Source: a virus. Taken from it: 64,000 nt of DNA. Positions 30,145-39,756 of the stretch are shown in pieces; position 1 is the first letter of the stretch; every line of letters begins with the position of its first letter. The stretch lies in IMG/VR virus record IMGVR_UViG_3300037069_000805, positions 40,241-104,240 of that record. The stretch is one strand, 5' to 3'. A model generated the notes under the pieces. That model saw only the letters and a program-made list of their open reading frames with translations, was not told the origin of the DNA and searched no databases. Made by a program: the position numbers and the translations under genes.

Positions 30145-30405
30145 TTATTGTTGATCGTCTTTAGGAGTAGTTAAAGTATTAGCTAACTTATTTCCTATAG
30201 CTATACCACTTAATCCAAATACAAGCCATGCAAATGTTTTAAATACTTCAAGCACAGTTTCAAGTTTATTATCGGGTTGCAAATAAGTAATAACTGTTAA
30301 AGATATTCCTATACCCACCATCATTAAAACAGCAACAAACCATGTTAAGTTTAATCTACTAAATTTACCATCAATCATTAATGTATCTTGGAATAATTTA
30401 CTCAT
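30145..30405 (-). CDS. Holin-like two-helix membrane protein (86 aa)
   Basis: Two hydrophobic helices (TWFVAVLMMVGIGISLTVIT at about residues 21-40 and FAWLVFGLSGIAIGNKLA at about 58-75) are separated by a polar loop. The charged C-terminus ends PKDDQQ. Size and topology fit a class II-type holin that permeabilises the inner membrane. The endolysin is about 1.8 kb upstream. A second candidate membrane protein lies next to the endolysin, so which one acts as holin is uncertain. Confidence 0.6.
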   Translation of the reverse strand: MSKLFQDTLMIDGKFSRLNLTWFVAVLMMVGIGISLTVITYLQPDNKLETVLEVFKTFAWLVFGLSGIAIGNKLANTLTTPKDDQQ

Positions 30406-30411
30406 TTTTTT

Positions 30412-31641
30412 TTATTTTATTTCTAACACAATACTTGTTGTATTATATCCTTCAGTATTACCTGCAGTAATTGTATAAACTTTTACTGGAGTTTTTTGAA
30501 TTGGTGTCCCAGATATAACTCCTGTTGTTGGATTTAAATTTAATCCATCTGGAAGTTCTGGTGATATATTATAATTAGCTAAATCAGTTTTTCTAAATTT
30601 CATAGAATTTTTGTCAGCTATATAAATATTTCTTTTATTATCAATTGTTAATCCTTCTGGTGCATATAATGCAGCACTATGATAGCCTCTTGAATCAAAT
30701 CCATCTCTAAATTCACCAACACCTGAACCAGCATATATATTAACTGTCATTCCAGATTTAGTAACACTTTTAATTTGATTAGATAAATAATCAGCTACAT
30801 AAATCATACCTTGAAAATATACAATTCCTGTAGGACTAATTCCAGATAAAAAAGTAGTAACATTATTATTATTATCAATTCTACGTATTGAATTATTATC
30901 TGTATCAGATACATAAATATTACCTGTATTATCACCTGTAATACCTCTCATAGATTTAAATAGTGCATTTGTTCCATTACCGTTTAAATTACCTTTAATT
31001 AAACCTCCTGCAATTGTAGATACATTACCATTTGGTGTAATTTTTCTAACTCTGTAATTATCTGTTACAAATATATTATCTTGATTATCTATCCATAAAG
31101 ATGTAAGTAGAGTAAATTGTGCATTAGATGAAATACCATCAGATAGACCTTTAACACCAGATCCAGATAAAGTAGAAACTAATCCTGTAGGTGAAATTTT
31201 TCTAATTCTATAATTATAAGTATCTAGTACAATTATATTTCCTAATGAATCAAAAGCTGCTGCTTTAGGTGTATTAAATCTAGCATTAGTTCCTTGCCCA
31301 TCTATATAACCTGTTTGTACAACTCCGTTAATTACTTCAAATTTACCTGCTAAAGTAGAACTAATTCCATTAGGATTAATTAATCTAATTGTTTGACTCC
31401 AATCATCAACTACAACTAATGTACCATCTGATTTTACTGCTACTGAATTTGGAAATTTATAAGTAGCTACATTTGGAACGCCATCTTTAGGATATTCCAT
31501 ATTATTAGAATTTCCAGAAACTGTAGTAATTCTTAAATTTGGAGAAACTTGTCCTCCGGTGTTAGTAGGAGTTAATGTAGATATTGGGACATTTACATTG
31601 TAAACAGGTTGAACACCTGTATAATTAATAATTGGTTTCAT
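30412..31641 (-). CDS. NHL-repeat beta-propeller protein with C-terminal Ig-like domain
   Basis: The 409-residue protein carries about five NHL-type repeats from roughly residue 35 to 330, each with a pattern like FNTPKAAAFDSLGNIIVLDT followed by IRKI. The C-terminal 60 residues (SPELPDGLNLNPTTGVISGT) match the putative Ig (He_PIG) family. Such propellers bind proteins or sugars. It sits beside the lysis genes and downstream of the tail-fibre block, and a GIY-YIG gene sits just upstream of its start. A receptor-binding or virion-surface role is inference. Confidence 0.75.
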   Translation of the reverse strand: MKPIINYTGVQPVYNVNVPISTLTPTNTGGQVSPNLRITTVSGNSNNMEYPKDGVPNVATYKFPNSVAVKSDGTLVVVDDWSQTIRLINPNGISSTLAGKFEVINGVVQTGYIDGQGTNARFNTPKAAAFDSLGNIIVLDTYNYRIRKISPTGLVSTLSGSGVKGLSDGISSNAQFTLLTSLWIDNQDNIFVTDNYRVRKITPNGNVSTIAGGLIKGNLNGNGTNALFKSMRGITGDNTGNIYVSDTDNNSIRRIDNNNNVTTFLSGISPTGIVYFQGMIYVADYLSNQIKSVTKSGMTVNIYAGSGVGEFRDGFDSRGYHSAALYAPEGLTIDNKRNIYIADKNSMKFRKTDLANYNISPELPDGLNLNPTTGVISGTPIQKTPVKVYTITAGNTEGYNTTSIVLEIK

Positions 31642-31652
31642 ATATATTATTT

Positions 31653-32237
31653 TTAGATTTTAATTAGATAATAATTTCCAAGTTCAGTAGTTTTTTCGTC
31701 TAATTTTTTAAAATTCTTAGATTTATAATTTATAGATTTGCAGAATTCTTGTTGTGAATTAAATATACCAAAATCTTCTTTAGTAATCTTATTAATAACT
31801 TGAATTTTTATTCTTCTACTACTTTTCTGTAATCCTTTTTTACCAGAATTCCAACTTGGTTTGTTTGTTTTTATTCCTTTTCTAGGACTTATTTTTCCTT
31901 TATGAGAATCTGATAATTTCTGTCGTAATTCATCTGATATTATTTTTTCAATTGTTCCACCAAATTCCATATTATAACCATTATATACTGAATTATACTC
32001 TTTAATATAATTAATTTCTTTAATATTTAATTCATTTATATTACAAAATTCTAAAATTTCAAAAGTAAAATAATTTAAAGTATATTTATTATAAGAGTTT
32101 TGTAATTTAATATTATAATGTATGTTATTTTTTAACATTCTTTTATGAGCATTTAGTCTTAAATTAATATTATTAGATTGTCCAATATAAACTTTATTAT
32201 TAGTTATATTTTTTATAATATAAATTCCTGATTTCAT
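31653..32237 (-). CDS. GIY-YIG homing endonuclease
   Basis: The 194-residue protein starts SGIYIIKNITNNKVYIGQS after Met-Lys and continues NINLRLNAHKRML, a textbook GIY-YIG domain. The middle contains a NUMOD3-like DNA-binding motif (LSDSHKGKISPRKG, about residues 110-125). Its start shares an ATGA overlap with the endolysin stop, and it ends 12 nt before the NHL-repeat gene. It is therefore inserted inside the lysis region. Confidence 0.88.
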   Translation of the reverse strand: MKSGIYIIKNITNNKVYIGQSNNINLRLNAHKRMLKNNIHYNIKLQNSYNKYTLNYFTFEILEFCNINELNIKEINYIKEYNSVYNGYNMEFGGTIEKIISDELRQKLSDSHKGKISPRKGIKTNKPSWNSGKKGLQKSSRRIKIQVINKITKEDFGIFNSQQEFCKSINYKSKNFKKLDEKTTELGNYYLIKI

Positions 32238-32692
32238 ATCTTACTTATTTGAAAATGCATACGATCAGGACGTCCTTGCCAGTCACCACCACAATCAAAA
32301 CCTGCATCTCTGAAACATTTAAGAAATCCTTCAGTAAATGGTTTTTTACCAAGTTTAATTAATTCATTATAAGATTTTCCTAATATATTATCTGAACTAT
32401 TCATATCTATAGCATAACCCCAACTATGTAATGACTGTGAATTTAATCCTTTTTTCTTTCTAATATTAAAACAACCATCCCATGTTTTTAATTCTTTTAC
32501 ATACCCTGTAGATATTAAATTTTTAAAAGCTTGAGTTAATGGTAATATCATTTCCTTATTACAATAAAGTTTTTTAGGTATTACACCTATTTCAAGTTCA
32601 GTAGGTATATCCCACATTATCATATAATTTCCTTCATCATTAGTTGTTAATGGATCTCCCCATTTATCAAAACATTGTTTACTTGTTACCAT
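32234..32692 (-). CDS. Endolysin: M15-family D,D-/L,D-peptidase
   Basis: The 152-residue protein contains the zinc site of M15 peptidases: SLHSWGYAID (His89, Asp96) and PDRMHF (His146), with a GGDW motif near 136. This family cleaves peptidoglycan stem peptides. The single-domain size is typical of small phage endolysins. There is no signal peptide, so export should need a holin. It is preceded by a coiled-coil membrane protein gene (1-nt gap) and followed by an inserted endonuclease gene with a 4-nt overlap. Confidence 0.88.
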   Translation of the reverse strand: MVTSKQCFDKWGDPLTTNDEGNYMIMWDIPTELEIGVIPKKLYCNKEMILPLTQAFKNLISTGYVKELKTWDGCFNIRKKKGLNSQSLHSWGYAIDMNSSDNILGKSYNELIKLGKKPFTEGFLKCFRDAGFDCGGDWQGRPDRMHFQISKI

Positions 32693-32693
32693 T

Positions 32694-32987
32694 TTAACTC
32701 TTAATTAATGATGTTACTATTATTGTTACTATAACACCTATTGCTATAGAAACTACATATTTTAGTTGATTTATATATATTTTCTTTTCTATTAATTGAT
32801 CTTCTACATCATTTAATTTAATTTTAAGCTCAGTTACTTCTTGTTTAACATCTTTAAGTTCATGTATAAATCCTCTATTTCCATTTTCTTTATTTCCAAT
32901 TAATGCTGTAGATATATTAGATATATCTTTTTGTATTTCTTTTAAATGTTGTTCCACTAGATAAATTCTTTTATATGCTTCTTCCAT
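32694..32987 (-). CDS. Coiled-coil protein with C-terminal membrane helix (XhlA-like, lysis-associated)
   Basis: The 97-residue protein has an N-terminal heptad-rich coiled coil (residues about 5-70) and a single C-terminal transmembrane segment (VVSIAIGVIVTIIVTSLI, about 77-94). This layout matches XhlA/hemolysin-type accessory lysis proteins, which recruit endolysin or holin to the membrane. It lies immediately upstream of the M15 endolysin. An alternative is an envelope-anchored tail chaperone. Confidence 0.6.
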   Translation of the reverse strand: MEEAYKRIYLVEQHLKEIQKDISNISTALIGNKENGNRGFIHELKDVKQEVTELKIKLNDVEDQLIEKKIYINQLKYVVSIAIGVIVTIIVTSLIKS

Positions 32988-33015
32988 TATTTATTTTATA
33001 TTGTTTTTCTTTTAT

Positions 33016-36000
33016 TTAAGGAATTACTACAAAATCAAATGCGACTGTTCCAGTTAATCCTGTTAAAAATACAACATCAAATGTTGTAGTTGTTTTATTT
33101 GTTATATAACATGGGGCAGCGGATAATACATTTAATGCTCCTGGTTGAGGAACTCTATAATTTGTATTAGCCATTGTAGTTCCAATAGTTACTGTGAATG
33201 TAGTAGTTGCAGTTCCAACTTGTGAAAAAGTTCCTCCTATTACTTGCTGGTCTAATTGTCTTTCAGTACCACCATTAGTTGCTGTATAAAATAAATGTGT
33301 TCCACTATTTCTAATACTTCCTGCTTCTGTGGTTGCTAAGGGTGAAGATGCATCTAATTTTAATTGTCCTGTTCCAGCTGTTGTTGAACCTGACGTTATA
33401 TGAACTATTGCTGTAGGAGTTGTAGTAGAACCAAACATAGCTTTACCACCTGTTTCATTTAAAAATAAATTAGATGCATAAATACTAAGGTCAGAACTGC
33501 TGTAGATTCTTGGGGCTCTTGCTCTTCTTGTATCTAATGTTAATGTATTACCTAAAGCAGTAGTTAATAATATAGAGGCATCAATAGATGCTGCCGATGT
33601 TTGTGAACCTCCTATAGTTAACTGAGAAATTCCTGTCAATGGATTTTTTATTGTTGTAGCACCTATTTTATCAATTTTAAAAGTAGATACTCCCCCAACT
33701 TGTAAATCCATTAATAAAGCAGCTGCTCCAGAGGCAGTATTGGTTACATTAAGTTTAATTCCTGTTGGGACTCCTGTAGTATTCCATGTCTGATTAAGTT
33801 CTAGTACAGAACCTGCAAGTGAACCTGAATTTGCATTTACAGTATCTGTAATAACCATCTTGGAAGAAGCTGTAGTTTGCCCTATAGCAATATTACCACT
33901 CGCTAACATTCTCATTATTTCAGTAGCTGAACTAGCTCCTCCAGCATTAAATGTAATAAAGCCACTGGCTCCAATTGCAGCTAATGCTAATTGTCCTGAT
34001 GTAGCCTCTGCATATAATGCAACACTATTTGCAGATAAATTAGTTGCAGCATTAACATAATTAGATGCTGTTGCTAAAAATTGTCCCATCAATCCAGTTG
34101 TAGGTACTCTGAAATCAATAGAAGCATAAGATGTTGTAGCTGTTCCATTAGAGGTTTGCTCTAATGTTAAACCTTTTCCAGAGCCACCATTACTTAATCC
34201 AAAGTGATGTCTATATAATGGAGTTATATTATATCCTGTATTAGTACCATCATCTTGAATAAGTGAATTAACTAATAAACCACTAGCAAATTTAACATGA
34301 AAATTGTTTGTACCACTATCAGCAATAGCGTTAATATTACCTGCAAGTTTTTGTATTGCACCTAATATACTATCACTCGAAACAATAGTACCTACACCAA
34401 TAGTATAACCAGTTAATGTAGAAGCAATTGTTCTTGCATTAGTATAATACAAATTACCTGATTCAGGAACTACAGAAGTATTAAGGGTTTGAAATGTTTT
34501 ATCTCCTCTCCAATATTGTAAAGTAGTTCCAGATGTAATTAAATTCTCTTTAAGAGCTAAATCAGTATCATCAGCTAATATACCATTTCTATCTTGTAAA
34601 GTATATAATCTATCAGCAGTTAATGTTGAGCTTCTAAATGTTCTTGTGAATCCAAGATTTGTTATCCAGGATAATCTTCCAGTTGTATCAGCAAATACTT
34701 TCATTAAACCTGTTGCTGGAGTACTTGGGGTTACACTTTGTGAAGGTAATCCAATATATCCTGCTCCAGCTAAACCAGTAATACTACCTCCTATTAATGG
34801 AAAATATCTTGTATCTCCAGTGGTTGTAGTTAAAAATCCACTAGGATTTCCAGTTAAAGGATAAGCATCTGTTATACCATATCCTGATAATGTAGTTGGT
34901 GTTCCTGTTATTTTAGTCCATGCAACATCATTAATCATTGAATTAACAACTTGTAAGGAACCTATACTAAACACATTACCAGTAAGAGTTAAACCTGTAC
35001 CATTTGTATAAGTCCCTGCTCCTGAAATTTGTACATAAGATACTGGATCTGTCCCTAAAGTATTTATACTATTAGATTGAGTCCATTGGGTATTTTTAAG
35101 AGTAGTACCATTTTGTATTAATACTGTGCTTGCTTCTACTTCAGCAGCACTATCTGCATCAACTACTCTAGTCCATGCACCTGCATTTACCTGATAAATA
35201 CCATTATTTTGTGATAATATTTGATTTTTTACAAGTACTCTATTACCTACTACTAATACTATTCCATCAATTGTTTGAGTTCCTGATAAAGTTATATTTG
35301 TAGTTGTACCTGCTCTAACAGCATTTTTCCAAGTAATGCCTGTAATAATATTATCAAAGTAAGTTTTATTAATTAAATCAAATGCACCAACTGGAGTAAT
35401 AGGTTGCACTATAGCTCCACTCATAGTTCCTCCTGATAATGGAAGATAAGTTGTTGAAATTCCAGCTAACTGTATATGTTCTGCTGGACTTAATAAACCT
35501 GCATTTGTATTTGTAGAAAGTGGCAGTATTGCATCAGTTCCTGTATCGCTGTTTACTATACCATTAGTTGGACTAGCAGTATAAGTAAGATTTGTAACAC
35601 CTGTAGTTGAAATATTTAAATTACCATTATTATCAAATAAATTACCATTTATAGATAATCCTAGATTATAATCTCCATCTAATAATGGAGTTGGAACTAA
35701 TATTTCAGAATTAGATATTGGGGATTGAAATCTAAAAATTGTTCCTTTTGTTGTTGTAATATTTGCAGTTGATATTATTATTTCTCCAGAATTAATAGTA
35801 AAAGAACTTTGTATATTAACTTCATTATCATTTCTTTCTCCAAATAATTCAACAAAATTTGGAATTAAAAGAATACTTGTTATATTTAAATCTAATCCTG
35901 CATCTCCAAATTCTGTATGTCTTTGATATTGTCCAAATCCATCAATATAACTATCAAATAAAGTACTTTTACCGTCTATACTTGTAACTTCTCCATAAGG

Positions 36001-36546
36001 ATATATTTCACCACCATTATTATATACTGATTGTAAATTTTGTGGTATAGGTAAATCTGAAATCATAGCAAAAGTTCCACCAATACCTAATTTATTTGGT
36101 AAATGAAACAATTCATCGTTTACTCCTAAATTCTCAGCATCAATAATAGCTTTCCCTAAATTATTTCCAACATCTTGTATAAATAAAGTACCATCAGTAA
36201 GTCCTATATTTTTTCCAGTAATTTGACTTAATTGAAATCCACTATTTCCATCTAAACTTATAAAACCAGCTATTGAACCTGTAATAAGAAAACCTCCTGC
36301 ATTTAATGTAAATATATCAGATAGATCTTCAAAAGTATTACCTTGTTCACATACATTTTGTAAATTTTGTAATGCTGGTAAATCAGATGATGTTAAATAT
36401 CCTGCAGGATTGGTTGTTAATGGATAAAAATTATTATCTAAATAATCTATTAGATCTATTTGATTTAATATATTTCCAGTTATTGAACCCCAAATAGAGG
36501 AACCTGATCCGTTATTTCGACCTAAAAAATTATCTATATATGCCAT
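33016..36546 (-). CDS. Tail fibre/appendage protein (1,176 aa)
   Basis: A very Gly/Ser/Thr/Asn-rich protein with fibre repeats. At about residues 535-580 it has the tail-fibre segment WTKITGTPTTLSGYGITDAY followed by GFLTTTTGDTRYFPL. Similar units (YFPLIGGSITG, YLPLSGGTMSGAI) recur. The N-terminal 150 residues probably anchor it, and the C-terminus ends in a beta-rich tip. No S74 chaperone motif is obvious. It is likely a receptor-contacting appendage expressed with the following small genes, which have stop-start gaps of 1-13 nt. Confidence 0.8.
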   Translation of the reverse strand: MAYIDNFLGRNNGSGSSIWGSITGNILNQIDLIDYLDNNFYPLTTNPAGYLTSSDLPALQNLQNVCEQGNTFEDLSDIFTLNAGGFLITGSIAGFISLDGNSGFQLSQITGKNIGLTDGTLFIQDVGNNLGKAIIDAENLGVNDELFHLPNKLGIGGTFAMISDLPIPQNLQSVYNNGGEIYPYGEVTSIDGKSTLFDSYIDGFGQYQRHTEFGDAGLDLNITSILLIPNFVELFGERNDNEVNIQSSFTINSGEIIISTANITTTKGTIFRFQSPISNSEILVPTPLLDGDYNLGLSINGNLFDNNGNLNISTTGVTNLTYTASPTNGIVNSDTGTDAILPLSTNTNAGLLSPAEHIQLAGISTTYLPLSGGTMSGAIVQPITPVGAFDLINKTYFDNIITGITWKNAVRAGTTTNITLSGTQTIDGIVLVVGNRVLVKNQILSQNNGIYQVNAGAWTRVVDADSAAEVEASTVLIQNGTTLKNTQWTQSNSINTLGTDPVSYVQISGAGTYTNGTGLTLTGNVFSIGSLQVVNSMINDVAWTKITGTPTTLSGYGITDAYPLTGNPSGFLTTTTGDTRYFPLIGGSITGLAGAGYIGLPSQSVTPSTPATGLMKVFADTTGRLSWITNLGFTRTFRSSTLTADRLYTLQDRNGILADDTDLALKENLITSGTTLQYWRGDKTFQTLNTSVVPESGNLYYTNARTIASTLTGYTIGVGTIVSSDSILGAIQKLAGNINAIADSGTNNFHVKFASGLLVNSLIQDDGTNTGYNITPLYRHHFGLSNGGSGKGLTLEQTSNGTATTSYASIDFRVPTTGLMGQFLATASNYVNAATNLSANSVALYAEATSGQLALAAIGASGFITFNAGGASSATEIMRMLASGNIAIGQTTASSKMVITDTVNANSGSLAGSVLELNQTWNTTGVPTGIKLNVTNTASGAAALLMDLQVGGVSTFKIDKIGATTIKNPLTGISQLTIGGSQTSAASIDASILLTTALGNTLTLDTRRARAPRIYSSSDLSIYASNLFLNETGGKAMFGSTTTPTAIVHITSGSTTAGTGQLKLDASSPLATTEAGSIRNSGTHLFYTATNGGTERQLDQQVIGGTFSQVGTATTTFTVTIGTTMANTNYRVPQPGALNVLSAAPCYITNKTTTTFDVVFLTGLTGTVAFDFVVIP

Positions 36547-36547
36547 A

Positions 36548-36952
36548 TTATGGGTTTTCTATTAAGTATTCTACTACTACTGTACTACCTGCTTTAGCAG
36601 TAAATACAACAGATGTTTGATTTAATGTAGTATATTCTGTATTTAATACAGTACCTGTTGGATAAGTTACTATAGTTGAAGATATTTGTTGTGTTATATT
36701 TCCATTAATTACCATTATTGATATTGAATGAAATGAATTTACTGGATATGATACAATAGTATCTGATACTGGCTCATATACTTCTTGTATAAGTGTATCA
36801 TAATGAGCACCTCCATTTGCACAACTATTAACTGCAGCAACTAATTCTACAAGTAATCTTAAATCACTATTTTTTATTTTATTACAATCTTGAAAAGCTA
36901 TTAAAAGCTCATTAATTGTTTGAGAAATTTCATTACATTGTATTGTTGCCAT
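36548..36952 (-). CDS. Appendage-region protein (134 aa)
   Basis: A helical N-terminal half (NEISQTINELLIAFQDCNKI) is followed by a beta-rich, Thr-rich C-terminal half (VFTAKAGSTVVVEYLIENP). No known domain was recognised. It lies between two tail appendage genes with 1-nt and 13-nt gaps, so a tail-fibre chaperone or small appendage subunit is plausible. Confidence 0.5.
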   Translation of the reverse strand: MATIQCNEISQTINELLIAFQDCNKIKNSDLRLLVELVAAVNSCANGGAHYDTLIQEVYEPVSDTIVSYPVNSFHSISIMVINGNITQQISSTIVTYPTGTVLNTEYTTLNQTSVVFTAKAGSTVVVEYLIENP

Positions 36953-36965
36953 ATTTATATTTTAA

Positions 36966-37934
36966 TTATAATTTCATTATTCTCACTCTAACCACGGATG
37001 GTTGCATATTATTAATTGCTGTAGGAGAAGAATTTCCAATTGAATTAGCAAATGTAGCATTACCATTAGGACTAGAATCACCTGCTACTACATAAGTAGG
37101 AGTTGGAGTTCCTCCACCTGCTTGAGAAACTGGAACTGTAAGATTTAATTTTGGTATATTAGCTGCAGCTAATGTAATATTTTCTACTCCAACAACTGCG
37201 CCTATAGTAGGAAAACTATCACCATAAGCTATAACAGCTAATCCAGTATCATTTGGAGTTCCATTATTACCATTCATAATTGCCCACCCAAGTCTTAGAT
37301 TTTTACCCAATCCTGTTGTAGGACCAGTAGTTACAAAATTTGCTGCAAGATAAGTATTATCTATTACTATTTCTTTTGTATCATATTGTAATGATTCTAA
37401 ATCTGTACCAGGATTACCTTGAGGTCCTTTAATATTTGTTTGAACTATATATGAACCTGATAATTTTTTATAAACATCTCCATTCGTGTTATTTAAATAA
37501 TAATCATTATCTACACCTAATCCATTACTAGGTGCACCAGCTCCATTTCTCCATGTTGCTCCATTTTCCCCAGCTGGTCCAGGTGGTAATGTACCTATTT
37601 CATCTGCTAAATTATCAGTTGTAATTTGAGTTACTTGAAAGAAATTATATCTTTTAAGAGAATAATCTACTCCAAATACTATTATATTATCTGGATATAT
37701 AAAATCGGTAGGAACTAATCCTGTATTTTCTTCACCAGATGCAACTTCTCTCCATACATAATTAGTTTTTTCTTTAAAACAATATACATTTAAATTATTA
37801 TAGTATGTATATGCAAAATTATTGTCTATCCCTAAATCAGCTAATATAGATTCTTCAAAACAATAAGTTTTTGTATCTAAAGGTATTTGTGCAGGTATTT
37901 TTAATCCTGTTGGTATATTTGTAAAATTAGCCAT
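36966..37934 (-). CDS. Tail appendage protein with collagen-like and tail-collar-like segments (322 aa)
   Basis: Short collagen-type Gly-X-Y stretches are visible (GPAGENGATW, near residue 128, and GPQGNPG, near 170). The C-terminal region (VENITLAAANIPKLNLTVP, then VVRVRIMKL at the end) resembles tail-collar fibre tips, where TLxxxxxP precedes a receptor-contacting loop. It is probably a trimeric fibre or spike subunit. It belongs to the same gene string as the large fibre. Confidence 0.65.
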   Translation of the reverse strand: MANFTNIPTGLKIPAQIPLDTKTYCFEESILADLGIDNNFAYTYYNNLNVYCFKEKTNYVWREVASGEENTGLVPTDFIYPDNIIVFGVDYSLKRYNFFQVTQITTDNLADEIGTLPPGPAGENGATWRNGAGAPSNGLGVDNDYYLNNTNGDVYKKLSGSYIVQTNIKGPQGNPGTDLESLQYDTKEIVIDNTYLAANFVTTGPTTGLGKNLRLGWAIMNGNNGTPNDTGLAVIAYGDSFPTIGAVVGVENITLAAANIPKLNLTVPVSQAGGGTPTPTYVVAGDSSPNGNATFANSIGNSSPTAINNMQPSVVRVRIMKL

Positions 37935-37936
37935 AA

Positions 37937-38404
37937 TTAATTGTATACTCTAAATTCAACGAAAAGATTATATATAATTTCATCTGTTCCAATATCATCT
38001 ACATATGTAAATAATCTAATACGTGTTGCATCAAATCTATCTGTATATGCTTGCCAAAATTGACCTGCGGGTCCATGATTAATAATATGTCTTTCAGGTA
38101 AACATAATGTTTTATTTACTATAAAGGTATTACCACCACTAATTGTTGCAAAATAATCTCCTGCAAAATTACGAGTCCAAGTTATTGTACCTAATGTATT
38201 TTCAAAAACTGTAGCTACTGGTGCTGCAGTTCCTGTTTGTGTTAAGAATGCAGTATATACTTTATATGGACGTTTTTCTTGATCAACATAATCAACTACA
38301 TCTTTCATTCTTGTTCCTACATTAGTAGGTGAGATACTAGATGCTGTTACTTTATCTGTAATATCTGTATCAATATTTGTTTTTATTTCTGTACTAGTTT
38401 CCAT
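37937..38404 (-). CDS. Appendage-region structural protein (155 aa)
   Basis: The N-terminus (METSTEIKTNIDTDITDKVTA) resembles short oligomerisation tails of Bacteroidota phage fibre proteins. The rest is beta-rich with aromatic residues. It overlaps the upstream gene by 1 nt and is followed by the collar-like appendage gene after 2 nt. A tail-appendage component is likely from position only. Confidence 0.5.
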   Translation of the reverse strand: METSTEIKTNIDTDITDKVTASSISPTNVGTRMKDVVDYVDQEKRPYKVYTAFLTQTGTAAPVATVFENTLGTITWTRNFAGDYFATISGGNTFIVNKTLCLPERHIINHGPAGQFWQAYTDRFDATRIRLFTYVDDIGTDEIIYNLFVEFRVYN

Positions 38405-39108
38405 TAGTTAAATATATTATTAAAGATACTATTAAATATTCCATTATCAAATATATCTGTTGTTTTTTTAATTTTAAATTCCATAGTTCCATGACTATAA
38501 AAATTTTGAGATACAAATAATATTGTATTAATTGAATCTATATATACTCTATCAAAAGTATGTGTAACATCATTATTCATTGAATCATATATTTTATATG
38601 TATCTGTATCAATAGCTTCTATTATAGCAAAACATATTCTACCAATATTAATATAATTAATATCTTTTCCAATTTCCAATATTTCTTTAGTATAAAAAGG
38701 TTTATTTGAAAAATATCCCTGATTATCTATAAGAGAAATAATATTTTCTATAGTAGTATTAATACTTTCTTCTTGCCAATAATATATCTTATCAGTTACT
38801 GGATAATCATTACAATCTACTGAATCAGCCTGAAAGAATGGTGTTTTATATACATTCTCATATACTTCAATAGGAGTAGTGTGACAAATATTAACAGAAT
38901 GAAAATACATAGTTCTATATAAACTCATTAATTGTTTTCTTTCAATATCATTTAAGTCAAGACAACAGCCAGCTAAAAGTTTATAGATTGTATTAAAAAG
39001 ATATAAATCTGTAGATTCAAGTCTTCCTGTCATTCTACCAGTATTATATACTTTATTCAATGAACTAATGATTATAGAAGTATGATTTTTTTCATTTATT
39101 TCTATCAT
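38404..39108 (-). CDS. Tail-region protein (234 aa), function unknown
   Basis: It starts MIEINEKNHTSIIISSLNKVYN and has mixed alpha/beta composition with no recognised motif. It shares single-nucleotide stop/start overlaps with both neighbours, so it is tightly coupled to the appendage genes. A baseplate or appendage-attachment role is inference from synteny. Confidence 0.5.
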   Translation of the reverse strand: MIEINEKNHTSIIISSLNKVYNTGRMTGRLESTDLYLFNTIYKLLAGCCLDLNDIERKQLMSLYRTMYFHSVNICHTTPIEVYENVYKTPFFQADSVDCNDYPVTDKIYYWQEESINTTIENIISLIDNQGYFSNKPFYTKEILEIGKDINYINIGRICFAIIEAIDTDTYKIYDSMNNDVTHTFDRVYIDSINTILFVSQNFYSHGTMEFKIKKTTDIFDNGIFNSIFNNIFN

Positions 39109-39686
39109 TATAGTATTTGTTTAAATTGACTACATGTGTTACATATTACTGGTTTACATCCTGTACAATTTTCTAATCCACATAATTTTTTTAATTGTTT
39201 TATATTATCAATTGCTTGTAGATAATATCCCAAATCTAAAGATTTTTCAATTGAATCTATTAGGAGGTTAATTGTAATTAATAAATTTTTAGATTGTAAA
39301 TTATTACATGTTATACAGTCTGTTATTTCAGCTTTTAATAAATAATTTAACATACATTGATAATATGGTAAAATATTATAAGTTATTCCTAATGCAGGAA
39401 TTAAACATGTACTACATTCTTCAGAAGGTTGATCTGTTTCTAATTCAATGAAATAAATATCCTCAAATTTAAGAATCCCTAATTCATTAGCTGAAACAAT
39501 AAATACTTCTTTATTATTAACATTTTCTAATTTATAATTTAAATTAGTTGCTAAAGTATAATCTTTAAAAGTATCTATATTCCAAAGTAGTATAGATGTT
39601 ATACTATAACCAACACCAGTTTCAACATCTATTGCTAATTGTTGTCCACTATTAATTATTTGAAAATTGTTTATATTTATAGCCAT
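39108..39686 (-). CDS. Cysteine-rich tail-region protein (192 aa)
   Basis: The N-terminal half is beta-rich. The C-terminal half is helical, with paired cysteines at four sites (CSTC, CITC, CTGCKPVICNTC), a spacing that could bind zinc or form disulphides. It is the first gene of the appendage string, directly after a terminator, with no promoter of the standard type in the 70-nt gap. The function is unknown. Confidence 0.5.
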   Translation of the reverse strand: MAININNFQIINSGQQLAIDVETGVGYSITSILLWNIDTFKDYTLATNLNYKLENVNNKEVFIVSANELGILKFEDIYFIELETDQPSEECSTCLIPALGITYNILPYYQCMLNYLLKAEITDCITCNNLQSKNLLITINLLIDSIEKSLDLGYYLQAIDNIKQLKKLCGLENCTGCKPVICNTCSQFKQIL

Positions 39687-39708
39687 TATTAATTTTTTGG
39701 ATAAAAAA

Positions 39709-39735
39709 AAGAGGAAAGGAAAATCCCCTCCTCTT
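39709..39735 (-). terminator. Intrinsic terminator after the 334-aa structural gene
   Basis: The stem AAGAGG/CCTCTT (with further G/C pairing inside) is followed on the minus strand by eight T residues. It separates head-side genes from tail-appendage genes. Confidence 0.8.
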
Positions 39736-39756
39736 CTTTGAGTTTAATTTATTTTA

